Positions 1 to 10,337 of a DNA stretch of 64,000 bases are shown in pieces (the stretch's first letter is position 1; each line of letters starts with the position of its first letter). The stretch spans positions 60,776,001 through 60,840,000 of the forward strand of contig NC_134137.1 in NCBI RefSeq assembly GCF_033958435.1, given 5' to 3'. The DNA is from Carettochelys insculpta. Its lineage: Eukaryota; Chordata; Testudines; Carettochelyidae. A program made the position numbers and the translations under genes. The notes beneath the pieces were generated by a model that saw only the letters and a list, made by a program, of their open reading frames with translations, ran no database searches and had not been told where the DNA came from.

Positions 1-1420
1 TTAATCTGCATGTGACGATGCATAATTTTTTCTTTTTCATTTTAGTAAACAGGAATCACTATCATAGTTGGATGTTGAGTTTTAAACCGAATACGAGTGC
101 CATTTTTACAGTACATTCACTTACAAATTATTTTTGTTTAAAATTAAGTAAATTATATGTTGTCTCAATAGCTGTCATTCTAATATTTTCTATTAAGCTA
201 ATACTCTTGATTTCTAGTTTCAAAACTTAATTTTTTAATATTTTTAGTGCAATCCAATTTGAACATCTTAGCAATAGTTTTGGTGAGAATTCTAGATTTC
301 AATCAAAAGTGATACAAAATAAGTACAACAGAACTGTTTGATTCTTCTTTCTTGATCTTTACTTGGTCCAATTAGCTCTTGCAGTTACTTGACAGGTATC
401 TGCTGTATAATGTTGGACAAGATTTTTAAAAGTATTTATATATTGTATGAAATTTTCAAAAGCATCTGGGTGTCTTAAGATCCCTTGAAATGAATTTGTC
501 ATCTCAGTGCTTTTGAAAATCCCACCAGACCCTTAAGTACCTTTAAAAAGCACTCTGTTTATCACAGATGACTCAGGATTCAAGGATTTTTTTCAAGTAA
601 TCTAATTTACAGCACTTGAGTTTACTATCCAAAAAGCTAAAATTGTTTATGTAATCCTTTAGCTAGAATTCTCTTAAATTAGCTCTTACGTAGTTTCTCT
701 CTCATTTATCTCTGATCCATTTTGATCTTTTTGTTGCAGGGTGATTTTTGAAAAGGTCTATATGAGTTAGGAATGCAAGTCTTGTTGGCTTTTAGTGAGA
801 TGTGTGCTTTCATTTTGATTCAGGCTTCTCTTCCCCCACCTCTGCACATGTGTATTAACATGCTCTTAACATACTCTGAAACATATTGTACCTTTTATAT
901 GGAATCTTCTGTGCTTGCTTTTCTGTGTTTTGAGCAAAAGCTAATTAGGTTTGAGTTCTTAGACAAACATTTTTGTACTTTGTGTAAAGCAAAACAATAT
1001 TTTTCAGCAATTCTAAAGAGGCTGAAGTTTGACCATTTGTAGCTAAACAGTAACTTCTTAGCTTGGCTTGTGAACTCAAAGTTTCTAAAGTTATGGACTT
1101 TTGGCAATGTGGCACAAATACCCAGTTAAATGTTTCATTGAGCAAATAGTTGCACGGTTCCAGATAGGTGAGATATACAGGAATTGCATGGTTATTTGGT
1201 TTTAGAAATTTACAAACTTAGGCAAAGCTAGAAAATATGTAAGTTTAAAAATGGCCTGCAGAGCGATTTTTGAAAACTGGCTTTGGGACCTTTTTGCTGC
1301 TTTATGGTATATCAAAAGTACATGAAATTTGTGGGTGTTTAAAAAATATAGTCAGGAATATCATGTTTGATCTTCCTGGTTTTTTTTCTGGGGGACTTCT
1401 TGAGGGGAAAAAAGAGCCAC
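1..1420. other. AT-rich intronic sequence, no gene seen
   Basis: This stretch is AT-rich with frequent stops in all frames. The short open frames (for example 773-1042) have no family resemblance, no splice context and no coding bias that I can see. It is most simply the upstream intron of the INTS6-type gene whose first visible exon is at 25,910. No INTS6-like exon was recognised here. Confidence 0.6.
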
Positions 1421-1690
1421 TTTGAGTGCTTGTTCGTATCTATTCAAGTTAGGTGTGTGCATGGTATGTGCACGACTGTCAGAAAGATTTACCTTGGCTG
1501 CAACCTGTTCGGTTGTTTGTGGAACCTCTTGGAGTGGCACAGGTGTGGAGCCCTATATATTGTCCTGCCAACCCAGCCACCCCTCAGTTCCTTTTTACTG
1601 CTTGTGCGGGCTACTGGAGCTGTGTCTGAGTACTTGCTGCTACACCATGTCTTCCTAGCTATTTCTTGTGCAAGTAGTTGTAAATAGTTT
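1421..1690 (+). repeat. 5' inverted terminal repeat of DIRS copy D1
   Basis: Starts around TTTGAGTGCTTGTTCG and includes a GTGTGTGCATGGTATGTGCA stretch and a 'GTGGAGCCCTATATATTG' box. The reverse complement of 7,880-8,105 shows the same order of blocks: CATATCTATTCA, a GTGCGCATGTGCC-like segment, a GTGGAACCCC block and GGAGCCCTATAAATG. Divergence between the two arms is high, consistent with an old insertion. The outer edge is approximate. Confidence 0.75.
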
Positions 1691-3540
1691 GTTAGCAAAG
1701 CCATTGTTTTCCTGTTAGTCTACTGGTGGGGAAGGGTCTCCTTTCTCCTCCCATGTCCCCTTTGGAGAACTGGGGCATGAAAAAAATCTCTGCTTTAAAC
1801 AGGGTAGCTCCTGCTTGAAGTCCATGGCAAGGAGTGACCACCAGTAGGCATGTCTTCATTGTTTGGGGGAAGCTCATCGGACTGATAAATGCTGAATCTG
1901 CATGGGTTTCAAGCCACAGACTTGCTAGGCACGTGACTTTCTGCACTGTCGGCTCCTCATGGAGTTGGCACTTCAATCTCCCTGGCAGGGCTTTGTACCT
2001 GTCTCTTGGGTGCACAGCACACTGTCCTCCACACCAGGTACAGAGCCTTGCCTTCCAGGTACAAGACTGAACTCATGACCGTGCCCGATCCAGTGTGAGT
2101 GCCTAAGCTCTTAGTCTCAGCACTGCTCCAAGTCCCGACTTGGTTGCATGTGGCACTGGATGCACTTGCGGCATCAACCTCTGTCTTCTGCTCTATATGC
2201 AGCTGCTCCCATTTGGGGGTCTCTGTGGCGGATGGCTCTGATTCCAGCTCTTCAATATGCTCTGCCCGCTGCAGTGACACTTGGCACCATGTCTGTCAAG
2301 GCCCATTCCTGTCTTGACGCTGGTCCATTTTGGGCTTTCCCGCTTGTCATCTCGGTCCTGGCCTCCACTCGCCTTGGCCCCATCCAGGGGCAGGCTTGGA
2401 CACACCTCGGCACCGCTCCCGCTCTGTGAGCAGATCCCATTCTCCACACTGGTCCAGCTAAATGTGCTAGGTTCCCTGCAGATCCAACTCTCAGTGCCCA
2501 CGTTTTGCAGCATGCCAAACTTCACCTTGTTGGCACTGATGCTCGACATGCTGATCCCTTTCCCACTGCAGATCCCCATCTCGCTGCTGGCTGAGCATTC
2601 AGCACCAGTCCAGCTCTTGGCACATCATTTTGTGTCTGAATCATTCCAGCTCTCCTCTGTTTGTCTTGATACCCTTCCTGCTCTTGATGCTTATCTCTCT
2701 CTTGGTACCAGTCTTGCTCTCCTCACTGGTTTCACTTGTCTGGTCAGCACACTTGTTCCCCACTGGATGCCAGCTGCTCTCCACCAATGGTTCTGTCTTG
2801 GTCAGCTCTGATGTGGCTCTTCCACTTGCCCTCACCTGTCTCCCTTTGTGCGGGGACTTGGCCATGTCCAACCACTCCATCTGGAGGGACTTCCACTTAC
2901 ACAAGGACATGGGTGCTTCTCAGTGGCCTCCCATCCCAGTGACAATTCTGGAGTCCTTGGGCATACCACCAGCTGCAGGGCACCATGCCTTCTCCTCTGC
3001 TTCAGCCTCTGGCTGCCCCTCTGGCTCCTGAGGCTATGATTAGTTGGCCTCCTGGACCCTTACCCTTTCACACCTGCAGAGGAAGCTTTTCATACCCTGC
3101 TGCCTGGTCAGCCAAGGGTTTCAGTGCAGACAGTGCCCTTGTTGGCTTCCTCCAGCTGCTTCTCTGGATGAGGCTTTAGCAGGCTTCTCTGTTTCAGGTC
3201 CTCCACTCATGGACTTCTGGGTGTGCCAGGACCATCTTTGTCGGGTGGCTACCAGCCTTAACCTTTCTGTGGAGGGCGGTCACTGTGTCAGATGATCCCA
3301 TGGTAGACATCCTCACATTGGAGGGGCCTTCATGTGCGGCCCTTCCTTTTAAGAAAACTATCTTGTCCTACAGCTCCACCATTGGCGATCTCTGGCTTCC
3401 ATCTCTCCCGCCATTTTGGGGGATAGAGCGCAAATACTTTGTGATGTTTCAGGGGTTTGACTACTTGTACACCCATCCTCCCCCTTGCTCCTTTGCGCTT
3501 AATGGAGTAAATGAAAAGGAGCATTAAAGTAAACAAGCTT

Positions 3541-3930
3541 TGGCCCTGAAATCTAAGGACATTAAGTGCCTGGACTTATTTGGGGGGGGTCTGCTGATCC
3601 AGTTGGCTAACCAATTGGCTATCCTCAGCCATTATAATTATGACTCTTGGGCTTCTCTCTTTAAATTTAAGGACTGGCTTCCCGAGGACTTGCAGGAGTT
3701 CTTTGCTATCCCACAGGAAGGTAAAAGGGTGTCCCATCTCTGTCTTCAGGCTTCCTTGGACTTGGGGAATGCAGTGGCCCTAGTTGTTATGGGGCTGTTT
3801 TGGAACAAACCAACTCCTATCTCCATAACCTCAAGGATTCCATGAAGTCCTTGAGTCATGCACATGCTGGCTATGCAGTGTAAGCTGCTTAAGCCACAGC
3901 CCCAATTGAGGTCTTCCCAACCTTGTGGGC
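3541..3930 (+). pseudogene. DIRS D1 gag remnant
   Basis: Reads LDLFGGGLL, then a QLANQLAILSHYNYDSWASL stretch, then a DWLPEDLQEFFA-like segment. These are recognisable blocks of the gag-like ORF of reptile DIRS elements. The frame breaks near 3,845. The gag region upstream (about 2,000-3,500) is degraded and only patchily recognisable. The protein would be a capsid-like structural factor; no functional product is expected. Confidence 0.65.
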
Positions 3931-4394
3931 ATTCAGGTTTCTACTGCAACAAGTCTCGCTACTCCCACCGTAAGCCCTCCTGTCCGCAGTCTGTAGCCAA
4001 CCACAGCCAGTCCAAGCCTTCTTCCAGGGCCAAGCACTTGTTTTGATGGTGCACCTGAGATCACAGTAGTAGTGCCATCAAATCCTTCTCTCCTGTTCCT
4101 CAACAGGCTCTGCCTATTCCTTTTGGCCTGGTCTGCCGTTATGTCAGACCGTTTGGTTCTCAGGTCATGTTGTGCTACACCATCCCTTTTCATTCTCCCC
4201 TTCCCATCCTGCTTCAGGGACCCCTCTCACGAGCAGCTCCTTCTGTGTGATACGCAATCGCTCCAGGCCCTGGGGTTGCTGGAAGAGGTTGCTCCTCAGT
4301 ACAGGGTCCGAGGGTTCTAGTCCTGTTATTTCCTAGTCCCATAGGCCAAGGTGGGGCCTGTGACCTATCCTGGACCTCAGGCAATGCAACAGTT

Positions 4395-4995
4395 TTGTTT
4401 CCCACAACTTTGTTTGTGGTCTCCCTAGGCACCATCATTCCCTCCCTGTATCCAGGGGATGGGAACGCTGCTCTTGACTTAAAGGATGCATATTTCTTTA
4501 TCACTATCCGGCTTTGGTCTGTGCTAACTCATGGGCCACCTGCGTCTTCAGTTTATGATCCTTCCTTTTGGGCTCTCTACTGCCCCCAGAGTGTTCATCA
4601 TATGTGTGGTGGTGGTGACGACCCTCCTCTGCTGCAGCGGCATTCAGGTCTACCTTTACATGGATGATTGGCTCCTGCAGGTCTGTTCATTCAGCCAGGT
4701 GCAGGCCCAGGTAGCTTTCGCCAGGGAAACTCTGTCAAAGTCCTCCTCAAGCCCGACTCTATACATAGAGTTTATTGGGGTGGTTCTCTGACCATCATTT
4801 CCAGGCTCTTGCCCAGCTTCTGCGCTCCCTGTCCAAGTTTCAGATCACAACAGTCAGGACATGCCTCCGCCTGCTGGACCACATGGCAGCATGCACAAAC
4901 GTAGTCCCATTTGCCAGGTTGTACCTTCAGCCCCTCCAGGCTTGGTTGGCATGGGTGTATAATCCCAGATGGGATGGCATGGACTGATTGTGGTA
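4395..4995 (+). pseudogene. DIRS D1 reverse transcriptase, frameshifted
   Basis: Recognisable RT blocks lie in different frames: SLGTIIPSLYPGDGNAALDL and KDAYFFITI (frame of 4,395), then LPFGLSTAPRVF and the catalytic-box region YLYMDDWLL (frame of 4,531), then IEFIGVVL. The thumb/connection part at 4,860-4,990 reads TCLRLLDHMAAC and LQPLQAWLAWVYNPRWDGMD. At least two frameshifts disable it. The LPFGLSTAPRVF and YxDDWLL pair is typical of DIRS RTs. Confidence 0.8.
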
Positions 4996-5065
4996 CCATA
5001 ATGACTAAGTCTCCCCTGCCCTCTGCTGGTGGCTAAGTCCCCACAATACACTGGTTCGCTTTCAT

Positions 5066-5340
5066 ATGCCCCAGCCTACCTTATCTCTGGTGATGGATGC
5101 ATCTGCTTTAGGCTGGGGGGCCTACCTGGGGCATTACGGCACTCAGGCAGTGTGGTCAATGGAGGAGTTATTGCTCCACATCAACATGCGTAATCTTTGG
5201 ACCATTTATTTCACTTGTCTGTCCTTTCTGCCTCATCTCTGTGGCTGCTGTGTGTCAGTCCTGACCGATAACATCCCGACCTCATACTGTATCATCAGGG
5301 AGGTGCATGCTCCTCCCTACTCTGTTAGCAGCTCTGCATC
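5066..5340 (+). pseudogene. DIRS D1 RNase H domain
   Basis: The frame at 5,066 reads LVMDASALGWGAYLGHYGTQ, then LLHINMRNLWTIY, then CVSVLTDN. These match the D...E...D layout of the RNase H domain that follows RT in DIRS pol. After about 5,330 the similarity is lost to frameshifts. A residual single-strand annealing/methylase-like region, sometimes present in DIRS, was not recognised. Confidence 0.75.
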
Positions 5341-6179
5341 TGTGGGAACTTTGCATAGTCCACTGCATCCACCTGTAGGCCCTCCTGCCTTGTCGGGGTC
5401 GGAACCAGCTGGCAGATTGCTTCAGTTGTCGGCTCCTCATTCACAAGAGGTCAGTTTGCATGGATGTCCTACACTCTGTGTTCCAAAAGTAGGGCTTTCC
5501 CTGTCTGGATCTGCTCTCATCCCAGAGTAACAGCAAGTGCCCTCAACTCTGCTCCTTCCATGGCCTCAGCCCTGGCTCATAGTGGACGCATTCCTAATAC
5601 CATGGAACTCAAGTCTGTTTTATGCCTTCCCCTTGTTTGTCCTCGTGCACACGGTGCTCTTCAAGGTTAGCCTGGCTTGGGTTCATTGGCACTGGTATCC
5701 CACACTTACAGAGCTCCAAGTGCTTCTGCCCATTTGACTTCCCCTGCATCCTAACCTCATCACGCAGCACCATGGTCACGTTCACCATGTGGTGCGGCAA
5801 CTTCATGGTTAAACCCTGTCAAGCATGCGTGCTCTGAGCAAGTGCGGCATGTCCTCCTCAGCAGCTGCAAGCCGTCTATGTAATGCTTGTACGCTTGGCT
5901 GAGTGGGCGCACATCTGCTGATGTCATCAGCACAACCTCGTATCTTTGTCTACCTCTGTCTGCAGGTGCTGGACTATCTTGTTTCCCTCAAGCAGCGAAG
6001 TTTTGCTTCTTTATCCCTCAAGGTCCCCTGGTGGCCATCTCAGCCTTCATTGGTGTAGGAGGGCAGGCGCTCTGTTATTGCGTACACGATGGTGGGGCAC
6101 TTTTTCAAAGCCATGGACTGCCTCAGCTGGCCTGGGACCGTAACTGGTTCTCTGTGTCCTTTTCCCTCCCTGAAACTGT

Positions 6180-6990
6180 TTGGCCTCTTGTTTTCTTCTC
6201 TCTCTCTTCTGGAAAATCGCCTTCCTGATGCCCATCACCTCTGCCAGAAAGGTGTGTGAGCTCCAGGCTCTCATGTTGGAGTCCCTGTACACAATGTTCC
6301 GTAAGAACAAGGTTCAACTCTTCCCTTACCCAGCTTTCCTACTGAAAATGGTCTCCAGCTTCCATACTAGCTGGCAAGTATCAGAGGGGTAGCCGTGTTA
6401 GTCTGGATCTGTAGCAGCAATGAAGGGTCCTGTGGCACCTTATAGACTAACAGAAAAGTTTAGAGCATGAGCTTTCGTGAGTTAACTCACTTCACATCTG
6501 AAGAAGTGAGTTAACTCACGAAAGCTCATGCTCTAAACTTTTCTGTTAGTCTATAAGGTGCCACAGGACCCTTCGTTGCTGCATACTAGCTGGGACATTG
6601 TCCTTCCTATTTTCTATTCTAAATCTCTCAGCTCCCTGGGGGAGCAGCAGCTGCACTCTCTTGACATGAGGTAGGCCCTTGCCTTCTACAATGAGTGGGT
6701 CAAACCCTTCCAAAAGACCTCCCAGCTCTTGGTGCCACTGCTGATCAAATGGTTTCATAGCAGCGCATCTCTTCTTGGCTCACATCCTGTATATGAACAG
6801 CCTTACTATTGCAGGATAGTCTGCATGAGCTTGGGCCTCTTCAGCTGCCTTCCTGGTTCATGTCCCTCTCAAGGAAATCTGTCAAGCTGTGACGTGGTCC
6901 TCTGTATACACTTTCACATCTCACTGTGCTATTGTGCAGCAGTGGTAGATGGGATGCAGCCTTCAGGGCCATTGTCCTTGGTTCAGCTGT
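6180..6990 (+). pseudogene. DIRS D1 tyrosine recombinase, split by an insertion
   Basis: The first part (6,200-6,362) reads KIAFLMPITSARKVCELQAL, which resembles the N-terminal catalytic region of DIRS tyrosine recombinases (alignment S-A-R-x-V-x-E-L). It resumes at about 6,594 after a 207-bp Penelope-like insertion. The downstream piece includes a 'LGEQQLHSLDMR' and 'ALAFYNEWVKPFQKTSQL' arrangement. It is disabled by stops, frameshifts and the insertion. The family uses this enzyme, not a DDE integrase, to insert circular DNA. Confidence 0.7.
6375..6581. mobile_element. Penelope-like palindromic (fold-back) insertion with 12-bp target duplication
   Basis: Flanked by identical 12-mers CATACTAGCTGG at 6,363-6,374 and 6,582-6,593, so this is a bona fide insertion into the DIRS recombinase gene. 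The unit begins with a short direct leader (AGAGGGGTAGCCGTGTTAGT) followed by two arms of about 85 bp that are almost perfect inverted copies around 6,490-6,500. Each arm carries CGAAAGCTCATGC and GTTAGTCTATAAGGTGCC. This repeat type is widespread in amniotes and I associate it with Penelope-like retroelements; the class is inferred, the structure is seen. Confidence 0.75.
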
Positions 6991-7040
6991 GCATGGACTC
7001 CAACTCCTCCTCCTGGGTTTGATTTGTGAATCACCTAACT

Positions 7041-7794
7041 CAGGGGCTGGCAACCTGCAGCTCTTTAAGGAGCAACTTGCGGCTCCAAGAGCTGCTGCCA
7101 TTTTAAAAAAAAAAATGTTTAAATACAGTTACCCGCTGTTGAGCCACCTGAATTTAGCTTTGTTGTTTAAGTGGCAGCAGCTGGAGCTCCTGAGCAGTCA
7201 GTTGTGGCAGGGAGCCCAGAAGAGAAAGCCGGCTGGGCAGGGAGCTGCCCCACATGGGCAGAAGTTTAAGCCAGCAGGAGAGTTGAAGGGAGGGTGACCA
7301 AGCCTGGCCTTGCTAGAGCTGCACAGCTGCGTCAAGGAGGAGACAGCGGGGAGCAGTGGGTGGAGGTGGTGGCTGCAGCTGCTGCAGCGCTGCGCGCACT
7401 GACATGACTTAAGCCTGTTGGTGGTGAGGAGGAGGTTGTGGCTCAGAGGGGTTAACCTCAGGGCTGGGGAGGGAGCATGGAGTTCAGTGGGGTTAAGCCT
7501 GGGGATGGGAGCGGGTGGGTTTGCAGGATGCCAGGGGGAGGTAAAGCCTGGGGATGAGGGGAGATTTGGGGCTGAGGAAGCTAAAGCCTGGAGATGGGGA
7601 TAACTTAACTTTCTAACTGGTACAAATCATTGTGTGTTCACTGTTCTTAAAATAGGCGTGGTAAAAAGTACGGCTTGACATTGTTTATTAAGGACTGTCT
7701 TGTATTCATGTGTGTTGCGGTACTTGACAGATTGTTTTTGTAACTGAATTTGAAAAAATGGCTCTTCTCAGTATTTCAGTTGCAGACCCCTGGA
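7041..7794. mobile_element. Non-autonomous hAT element inserted in DIRS D1
   Basis: The left end CAGGGGCTGGCAACC and right end GTTGCAGACCCCTG are inverted copies (CAGGGG...GCAAC). The 8-mer ACCTAACT lies on both sides (7,033-7,040 and 7,795-7,802 with a one-base uncertainty in the right end), as expected of hAT. The flanks then continue DIRS terminal sequence: GTGAATCACCTAACT on the left, ACCTAACTTGAACAGGTATG on the right. The interior is GC- and purine-rich with no transposase. Confidence 0.75.
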
Positions 7795-8131
7795 CCTAAC
7801 TTGAACAGGTATGAGCAAGCACTTGAAGAAAAAGGGGCTACTCACCGTTCTGTTCTTTGCGATGTGTCGCTTACATCTGTTTGAAACCCACCCTTTCCCA
7901 CCGTTGGCGTAAACCAGCAATAGGGAAATCAGGGGCAATTGGATTGGCAGGCTCATTTATAGGGCTCCATATCACTGACACATAAGGGGTTCCACAGCTG
8001 ACCCGATGGGTAGCAGCATGTCGGGTAAAACTTCCCAACAGTTGTGCACATGGCACATGCGCACACAACATGAATAGATATGAGCAGCACATCTCGAAGA
8101 GCAACAGTTATAATGGTGAGTAACCATTTTT
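7795..8131 (-). repeat. Internal complementary region plus 3' inverted terminal repeat of DIRS D1
   Basis: 7,795-7,850 reads, in reverse complement, TTCTTCAAGTGCTTGCTCAT..., matching the start of the 5' terminal repeat. This is the internal complementary region used to form circular DIRS intermediates. 7,880-8,131 in reverse complement follows the same block order as the 5' repeat at 1,421-1,690. It ends with AGTTATAATGGTGAGTAACC near 8,126. Confidence 0.7.
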
Positions 8132-8879
8132 TCTCAGACAGTGTTTTGTGCATTCACCTGTTAGCTGCAGAAGTTGTATGCATTGCTAAATTTTAAGGTA
8201 GTTCCACTCTCCCAGTTGCTAATTAGCCATTGATGTTAAAGTTTTGACCATTGACAGTACAAATTCCTTCCCCTCTATTTCTTAGTTTTCAATCTCAGGA
8301 CGTTTATCACAGTAGGGTTTCAATGGCTTTCTGGTAACCACAGTCTAATCAGTCAGGAGGAGTCGTCTTTTGCGGCGGAGGGTGTCTTACAAACCTTGAT
8401 AGTGTTTCTTTAATTCTCATTCAAGTTGTACCACTATTCTATTCATTCCCTGTGAAGCATACGTACTGGGCTGGATGGATATTTGGTCTGACCAAATATG
8501 GCTGTTTAAAACATTTTGAGCTGCACAAATCTTAGTTGTTGGTGCATTTTATTGTTTGTTACTTCACGGTTTTCCTCATACCTGACAGGAGGGACAAGAA
8601 GGGGGCAAGAGCTGATACAGTTCTGTTTTTGAGCATTTTAGAGTTTCTATTTGAAAAGTCAGATGTTTTATGTAGTGAATATTATAGCCTTTTCATGAAG
8701 CTGTCTGTTTTTAAGCATAGAAACTAAGAGAAATAACACGTATTTGTTATAAGTCTGAGTTGGTTGTGATTAGGAATTATTAGAAGTGTCATGCTATTAC
8801 TGTACTTGGCTATGTAGTGTTCCTCAGTAACTTTCTTGTTTGGCCCTTTTCACTTATATTTTTAAGAGATGTTCTAACA

Positions 8880-9554
8880 TATGGTTTCTCAAACTGGGGG
8901 GCATGCCCTCTGGGGGGGGCATGAAGCAATTCCACAGGGGGTGCAAGGTGACCCAGCCCCTCCCATCATTCCCCCCACCCAAAGAAAGAGCCGGCTTTTG
9001 CTTTTGGCTGTCAGCCCCTGAAATTTTATGTGGGCAACCCGGCGCAGCCTCTGTGAAGAGCAGGTAGCCGGCGAAGACCCTCATGGAACTAGCTGCCTTC
9101 TGCAAAGGTGAGTGAGTGTGGGTTGCTGGGAGGACTAAGAGGAGGATGGGGTTAGATGGGGGGATGGGGGTGTCTGGCTCAGGTGAAGGGGGATGGAGAT
9201 GCAGTAAATGTGGGGGGCTTGTGGTGCCTGGCTTTTTGGGAGGGGAGGGGCTCAGGTGTGTGGCTTGCGGGGCTTGGGCGGCTGGCCCCCAGCAGCACAG
9301 GGCTTGGGCTGGCAGCTGGCATGAGGCTCAAGCAGCTGGCTACTTGAGGCTGCACCAGGTGCCTGCAAGGGGCCAAGAAAAACTATTTGTGCTTATTTTT
9401 AATTTTATATAACACTTTTATATCAAGTTTTTGTGTTTATTTCAAATTGTGAATTGAATTTTTTGTTAAAATGTGGGTTGGATTATGGTAAAGAGAAGGC
9501 GGGGGTTGTGAGAGTTTTCAAAAATCATGATGCCAAAAAGTTTGGGAATCACTG
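8880..9554. mobile_element. Non-autonomous hAT element
   Basis: The left end reads TATGGTTTCTCAAACTGGGG and the right end CAAAAAGTTTGGGAATCACTG. The reverse complement of the right end (CAGTGATTCCCAAAC) aligns with the left end. The flanking 8-mers are TTCTAACA (8,872-8,879) and TTCTAGCA (9,555-9,562), 7 of 8 identical. The middle is GC-rich with no transposase similarity, so this is an internally deleted or MITE-like copy. Confidence 0.7.
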
Positions 9555-9838
9555 TTCTAGCACCTTATTGTCCAAAGATTCTAAATTGCACTACAAAATG
9601 ACCTTACAAACTGCATATGAGTGGGTCATTTAATTTACCACTGAACTGGAGCTACCTGTAGTGTACAAGATGGCAGCCTTCTGAAGCACTCAAGTAAGAA
9701 AAAATTACTGTATGCCATTGTCACAAGTTGGGAAATATTTGTGTAGGTGGAATGTATATTAGCCTAAAGAGAGTTTGGTGAGCACAGGAAGACTAATGCT
9801 CCTACAGTATTTGTGAATGGCTGTCTTGTGATCTAGTG

Positions 9839-10155
9839 CAGTGGTTCTCAGCTTTTTCACTTGTGCAGTCCACAGTCATCCTCCCAAACCTTTCTGAGGC
9901 CCCTATCCAAGCCAATTCTAGCCACTATGAACATTTCATTGAATGAAAAAGGAAGCTCCAGTGTAGGTTTTTGCACAGCAATTAATTACGTTATTGGAAG
10001 ATATGTAATTTCAAAATAATAATAGATTGTAACTTTGCAATTTATTTGAAACTTATTTTCTATGTTCATTTTTATTTATCTTCATTTTTTTCATGAGCCA
10101 CCTACAGGACCCTCGTGGACCCTCAGGGGGTCCGTGAATCCCAGGTAGAGAGCTG
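9839..10155. mobile_element. hAT-like MITE with perfect ATCTAGTG target duplication
   Basis: Identical 8-mers ATCTAGTG flank the unit at 9,831-9,838 and 10,156-10,163. The left end begins CAGTGGTTCTCAGC; the right end finishes GGTAGAGAGCTG, which is only a degenerate inverted match. The unit abuts a second hAT MITE at 10,164. No coding capacity. Confidence 0.65.
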
Positions 10156-10163
10156 ATCTAGTG

Positions 10164-10337
10164 CAGTGTTTCCCAAACTTAAACATTTTCTGACCTCTTT
10201 CGAGACTTCAGCCTTATCAGCGTACCGACTCTCCCAGTGCTTATCTCCTGAGTTTTAATAATTTATTTTCTGCCATGTATCTCTTGAAATCCTTGTGTAC
10301 CACCCATGGTACGTGTAGCCTCCTTTGGGAAACACTG
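10164..10337. mobile_element. Short hAT MITE with perfect 14-bp terminal inverted repeats
   Basis: The left end CAGTGTTTCCCAAA is the exact reverse complement of the right end TTTGGGAAACACTG (10,324-10,337). The flanking 8-mers ATCTAGTG and CTCTGTTG agree at 5 of 8 positions, suggesting an older insertion than its left neighbour. At 174 bp it is a MITE without coding potential. Confidence 0.75.

Larger units (their letters stand above)
1421..8131 (+). mobile_element. DIRS-type tyrosine-recombinase retrotransposon, near full length, inactivated (copy D1)
   Basis: A DIRS-like element of about 6 kb once two later insertions are removed. In order it has a 5' inverted terminal repeat, gag, reverse transcriptase, RNase H, tyrosine recombinase, a short internal region complementary to the 5' end, and a 3' inverted terminal repeat. 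The start near 1,421 (TTTGAGTGCTTGTTCG) reappears inverted near 8,070-8,100, which is the DIRS arrangement and not the direct LTRs of gypsy elements or retroviruses. No DDE integrase was seen. All genes carry stops and frameshifts. It is interrupted by a Penelope-like insert (6,375-6,581) and a hAT element (7,041-7,794). It lies in the sense direction of the host gene. Confidence 0.85.

Noticed and set aside
12..1145. Short open frames on both strands at the left edge as genes
   Set aside because: They are under 90 codons in AT-rich DNA, overlap each other on opposite strands, and show no domain, splice or start context.
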